64,000 nucleotides of DNA from Tenrec ecaudatus (lineage: Eukaryota; Chordata; Mammalia; Afrosoricida; Tenrecidae): contig NC_134538.1 of assembly GCF_050624435.1 (NCBI RefSeq), forward strand, positions 112,666,437 to 112,730,436, given 5' to 3'. Both the position numbers and the translations under genes were made by a program. The notes under the pieces are model-generated. The model was given only the letters and a program-made list of their open reading frames with translations, made no database searches and had not been told where the DNA came from. Shown here one piece after another: positions 59,685 to 64,000 of this stretch. Positions within the stretch are counted from its first letter, which is position 1. The number at the start of each line of letters is the position of its first letter.

Positions 59685-62035
59685 AATTCTTTTATTGGGG
59701 ACTCTTACATGTCTTATCACAATTCATAAATTCATCCATTGTGTCAAGCACATTGGTATATATGTTGCCATCATCATTTTCAACGCATTTTATTTCTACT
59801 TGAGCCCTTGATATCAGCTCCTCACTTTTCTCCCTTGCCAAACCTCCCTCCCTTTAAAACCTTTGATAATTTATAGAATATTATTTTCATATCTTACATC
59901 ATCTTGTCACTAACTTTTCTGTTGTTCGTACCCCTGGTAGGGGGTTATATATTGATCCTCATGATTGAGTCCCCATTTCTCCCCCTACCTTCCCCTTATC
60001 CTCCTGATATCTCTATTCTCATTTTTGATCCTGAGAGGTAAGGTAGAATTGAGGTCATCATAAGGGAGGTGGGGGGAAAAGCATTAAAGAACTAGAGGAC
60101 AGTTATATGTTTCATTGGTGCTACACTGCACCCTGGCTGATGGGGTACCACAGTTTGTCCCCAAAGTCTACTTTTGGTATTCCCTGGGGATTTCATTGCT
60201 TTGCTTCTCTTGCTTCTCTATTGCATGTCCTTAGTGTTTTGCCCCAGTGTGATGGGGTCAGATCAGGCACCAGTCCCACATTGTGTCTCCAGTGTTATCT
60301 CCCATAGCACAATGGTTCAGTGAGGGATGTTATGTCTCATGGTGGGGCCGGCCCTATGGCCCTCTCTGTACATTGTCTACTCTGAGCAGGAATATCATCC
60401 TTGGGGCTTGGGGAGCCAGTATGTGTTCCCCTCACTGTTCATCCATCTTCACTATTCCTGTGTGCTGTAATCAGACAGCTGTGCCCTCTCCCCGAGCTGT
60501 AGCTCCAGTGCTGTTCTCTGAAGTGCATTCTTCTTGGGAATTGGGGGAGAGGTATGGGGAGGGGATGTTCACATAGTTGGGATTGTGACCACCCCACAGA
60601 CCTCTCTATTGGTTCACTAGTACATGATGGGATGTTGTATTCACATCTTGGTGCACCGGGTTGAAGCCTGGCCTCTCTGTCCCTCTCCTGTGAAGATACC
60701 CCACTACCCATGGCTTTTCCTTTTTTTTCCTCTTTTTTTCCCCTTCCTATTTAGTTGGCTGGCTGCCATGTGCATCCCTGGATTGGGGTTGGCCCCTGTG
60801 GTCGTTATGCAATTGTCAATTTGAGAGGATTATGAGTGAAGGGTTGGAGTCTAGTCTGTCAATTGGATCATAGCCAAAGAGGCTTCTGTGTGGGCATGGC
60901 ATTCTCCTGAGAATTCTGGGAATTCTAGTACTTCCTCCTTGGAGGTAGAAGTCTCTGCTCACACCCTGGGAGACATAGCAGCTGACAAGACACATGGATC
61001 CACCCTGATGCAGCCCTGGGTGCTGGAGAAGCCATGCAGAGACACCTGCCAGCACTGAGATGTTTCCAATGCCACTGGATCCAAAATCTTTCTACCCACT
61101 GGCGCCTGTAATCATCTACATTTGGTGACATTGCATGTGTTTCGTGAGTCTGAAGAGGACTTTGTAGATTGGTATCAGACATATGGGCTAATATTGGACT
61201 TATGGGCCTGATCTGTACGGGGCTGGGATGTTTTCTCAATGTTCAATTGCTCTTGTATATAAATCTCTTTGTTATGCGCATGCATGTCTATGGATTTGTT
61301 TCTCTAGTCTACCCAGACTAACACAGCCCCTGCCATGGTACCCGGATCTCACCCCAGGAATGTATACGTAAAGTAGCTTTTCCCCCAAACCCCATTTTTT
61401 TTTCATCTTACCTCAGTGGACTCATGTTGTCCTTGTCCTTTTGTGCTTGGCTTACTTCACTTAGCCTAATTTCCTCCAGTTCTTCCCATGAAGCAATGTG
61501 CGTCATGCATTCATCAGTGCATTTTAGGGATGCATAGTATTCCATCGTCTGTATGTACCACAGTTTTTCAGTCCATTCATCCATTAATAGAAATTTTAGT
61601 GTTTCCAACTCCTTGCAATTATGAACTGCTGCAGTGAACATCGGAGCACCTATGTCTGGCAATGATTTGTTTCTTGTTTTTTTCTGGGTGTTTTCCCAGC
61701 AGGGGGATTGATGGGTCATGTGGTAGCTCGATTTCCATCTGTTTTAGATATTGCCAAATTGATTTCCATAATCGCTGTACATAATTACAAGTCCAGCAGC
61801 AGTGGACGAGAGTTCCTATCTCCCCACAGCCCCTCCAACACTTATTACTTTCTGATTTTGTGAATTGGGCTATCTTTGAGGGTGTTAGGTGGTATGTCAT
61901 AGTTTTAATTTGCTATTCTCTTATGACTAATGATCACAAACATTTTCTTATATGTTTAATGGCCATTCAGATTTCTGCCCTTTTGAAACTTCAGGTCCTT
62001 TGCCCACCTCCTAAGAGGGAAATTAGTAAGATTTA
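59685..62035 (-). mobile_element. LINE-1 3' UTR plus ORF2 C-terminus, split by an LTR
   Basis: Longest L1 reaching from tail to coding region. The 3' UTR occupies 59685-60796 and 61326-61400; ORF2 occupies about 61405-62035. The minus frames give LSEVSQ and MEYYASLK at the end of ORF2p and, at 61619-61900, [18 protein letters not shown], the C-X3-C-X7-H-X4-C C-terminal zinc-knuckle-like motif with all four ligands kept. It is nonetheless broken and 5'-truncated. Confidence 0.9.
60797..61325 (+). mobile_element. Solo LTR, ERVL-MaLR-like, in L1
   Basis: 529 bp from TGTGGTCG to CTAACACA, flanked by perfect 5-bp duplications GCCCC (60792-60796 and 61326-61330). Opposite orientation to its three relatives. 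TTGTATATAAATCTC near 61253 is its TATA/poly(A)-region word. This copy defines the exact ends of the family. Confidence 0.93.
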
Positions 62036-62078
62036 TTTTTATTAAATATATATAAAATTCATTAAAAATGTAATATTA

Positions 62079-62454
62079 TAGAGCAAGATATGACAAAATA
62101 ACGATGTATAAATTACAAAGGGCACATGAGAGAGGGGGGAGCGGGGAGGGAGGGGAAAAAAGAGGACCTGATGCAGAGGGCTTAAGTGGAGAGCAAATGC
62201 TTTGAGAATGATTGGGGCGGGGAATGTATGGATGTGCTTTATACAATTGATGTATGTATATGTATGGATTGTGATAAGAGTTGTATGAGTCCCTAATAAA
62301 ATGTAAAAAAAGAAAAGGGGAAAAAAAAGAAAGAAAGAAAGAAAGAAAAGAAAATGATTAGGGCAAAGAATGTACAGATGTGCTTTATACAATTGATGTA
62401 TGTATATGTATGGACTGTGATAAGAGTTGTATGAGCCCCTAGTAAAACGTTTAA
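62079..62454 (+). mobile_element. L1-tail element with doubled 3' terminus, copy 1
   Basis: The first unit (to about 62307) runs from the L1 UTR through GGGGGGAGCGGGGAGG, AATTGATGTATGTATATG and GAGTCCCTAATAAAATG. An A/G linker with (GAAA)n follows. A second copy of the terminal ~105 bp (62351-62454) then begins AAAATGATTAGGGCAAAG and ends CCCCTAGTAAAACG with an A tail. The whole is bracketed by AAAAATGTAATATTA duplications (62064-62078 and 62455-62469), so it arrived as one insertion. Confidence 0.9.
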
Positions 62455-62556
62455 AAAAATGTAATATTAAAGGATTTGGAGACCATAGTGGATTAGAGAG
62501 CTTTATAGTAGCCAAGGGGAAAAATGTGTTCCTCAAAGTTAAAATTCAATATTCAT

Positions 62557-63355
62557 TTATGTATTTAAAATCATTTTATTGGGGCTCCATACAACTCTAT
62601 CACAACACATCCATCCATCCATCCATTTTGTCAAGCACTTTTGTACATTTGTTTTCCTCATCATTCTCAAAAAGATGCTTTCTACTTGAGCCCTGGCATC
62701 AGCTCCTCATTTTTCCCTCCCTCCCTGCTCCTTCCTTCCCCACGAATCCTTGATAATTTATAAATTATCCTTGTTTTGTCATGTCTTACACCATTCGAAG
62801 TCTCCCTTCACCCATTTCTCCATGGTCAATCCCCCAAGGACAGGTTATATGTAGATCCTTATAATCTGTTCCCCCTTTCTCCTTTACCTTCCCTCCACCC
62901 TCCTGGTATCCTCAATCTCAACTGAGAGTGCTCAGCTGAGGGGTTCAGCTATCCTATATTCCCTGTGTTTCCCATTCCTACTTGTACCAGTGTACATCCT
63001 CCCCGGTCCAGCCAGATTTATAAGGTAGAATTGGGATCATGTTAATGGGCAGGGAGGAAGCATTCAAGAACTAGAGAAAAATTGTATATTTCATCATTGC
63101 TACACTGCATCCTGACCGGCTCGTCTCCTCCCTGTAACCCTTCTGCAAGGGGATGTCCAATTACCCACAGATGGTCACTGGGTCCCCACTCTGCACTCTC
63201 CTTCATTCACAATGCTATGATTTTTTTTTTTGTCTTTGATGCCTGATACCTGATCCCTTCAACACCTTGTGGTTACACAGGCTGGTGTGCGTCTTCCATG
63301 TGGGCTTTGTTGTTTCTCAGTTAGATGGCCCCTTGTTTATCTTCCAGTCTATAGG
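62557..63355 (-). mobile_element. LINE-1 3' UTR with target duplication
   Basis: 799-bp 5'-truncated L1 of the TCCATTTTGTCAAGCAC type. It is flanked by TAAAATTCAATATTCAT (62540-62556) and TAAAATTCAATATTTAT (63356-63372), a 17-bp target duplication with one difference. It ends in the UTR at AGATGGCCCCTTG. Confidence 0.93.
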
Positions 63356-63372
63356 TAAAATTCAATATTTAT

Positions 63373-63697
63373 AATTAAACCAGTAGTGCTTTCTTCTAAG
63401 ATGAAAGCTTATTTATGAACACACAATGCCATTTTTATTTTAGAGGATTGAGAATATAATAATTAACTCAAATAGCTATTTTATTAAATGTGATTATTTC
63501 TGAAATTGAATTAAGTAAACTGTTAGATTATCCATTTGTCTGTAGGTGATGGTTTGGCACATAGCAAATAGTGACGGATTTGGTTCTTTTAGAGTGGAAC
63601 AATGTATTTATAATTTGTCAATGCATTAACTAACTCGGTCAAGATTGAAGATTTATACATATTTCAACTAAGGATGAATATTTTTTTGTTTGTTTTT
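63373..63697. other. No gene or clear repeat seen
   Basis: AT-rich spacer ending in T-runs that belong to the tail of the next element. Confidence 0.45.
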
Positions 63698-64000
63698 GTT
63701 TTTTTTAAATTTTAACAATTTATTGGGGCTCATACAATTCTTTTCACAGTTCATACATATACATACATCAATTGTATAAAGCACATCTGTACAGTCTTTG
63801 CCCTAATCATTTTTTTCTCTTTTCTTCTTTTACATGTTATTAGGGACTCATACAACTCTTACCACAATCCATACATATACATACATCAATTGTATAAAGC
63901 ACATCCATACATTCCCTGCCCCAATTATTCTCAAGGCATTTGCTCTCCACTTAAGCCCCTTACATCCGGTCCTCTTTTTTTTCCCCCCTCCCTCATATGC
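63698..64000 (-). mobile_element. L1-tail element with doubled 3' terminus, copy 2
   Basis: Reverse orientation, cut by the window end. The terminal unit lies at 63701-63812, an A/G-type linker (TTTTTTCTCTTTTCTTCTTT on the plus strand) follows, and a second terminus begins at about 63833 (TTAGGGACTCATACAACTC) and runs into the UTR. The junction wording (GAGTCCCTAATAA, then linker, then AATGATTAGGGCAAAG) is the same as at 62.3 kb. Confidence 0.88.

Noticed and set aside
62042..62536. 164-codon minus-strand frame
   Set aside because: It is the reverse of L1 tail sequence, its linker and flank; the repeated motifs (YNSYH, YIHQLYKAH) are translations of the tail, not a protein family.

Overview
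This is a gene-free stretch of a mammalian nuclear genome. Nothing in it reads as an intact protein-coding exon or a functional RNA gene. The long open frames fall inside retrotransposons, LTRs or low-complexity tracts. About half of the window can be assigned to interspersed repeats by eye. The lineage can be read from the repeats. Many copies of a tRNA-derived SINE with the AfroSINE head (GGAGCCCTGGTGG-like) and tail (GAGTCGGAATCGACTCGATGGCA-like in consensus form), plus an RTE/BovB LINE ending in CACCTAACAACAAC, indicate an afrotherian. A SPIN/URR1-type hAT MITE, a group known from tenrec but which I do not expect in elephant, makes a tenrec-like animal the best guess. That last step is inference.

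Layout. 1-12 kb: a BovB 3' end, L1 3' ends, a solo MaLR-type LTR (5544-6068), a BovB piece and a 3 kb antisense L1 ORF2 carrying two AfroSINEs. 12-24 kb: unassigned sequence, antisense L1 3' UTRs, a duplicated LTR-like block (15.3-16.4 kb), BovB and L1 ends, an ERV LTR with a primer-binding-site-like motif (about 20.36-20.89 kb), and a second MaLR-type LTR with a (GA)n expansion. 24-34 kb: two antisense BovB copies (one nearly full length apart from its 3' part and holding a U2 snRNA-like fragment), a (TC)n(TA)n tract, and a quiet 31.9-32.7 kb interval with an enhancer-like look, next to an AfroSINE split by a MaLR-type LTR. 34-46 kb: L1 3' UTRs, a BovB that has lost its reverse-transcriptase core, a second BovB 3' part and long unassigned stretches. 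46-56 kb: L1, two copies of an ERV-like LTR family about 4.8 kb apart, a BovB with a hAT MITE inside it, and a BovB with an L1 tail inside it. 56-64 kb: unassigned AT-rich DNA, then a run of L1 3' ends, including an L1 split by a perfectly flanked MaLR-type LTR and two copies of a non-LTR element with a doubled 3' terminus.

No new molecular system (defence, biosynthetic or regulatory) is visible. The most interesting items are the dimeric-tail retroelement (62.1 and 63.7 kb), the paired unnamed LTR family (47.4 and 52.2 kb), the nested insertions that give relative ages, the U2 fragment inside BovB, the hAT MITE with its 8-bp duplication, and two or three non-repeat intervals that look like conserved regulatory DNA. 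Family assignments rest on remembered consensus sequences, and boundaries are usually good to about 10-30 bp.
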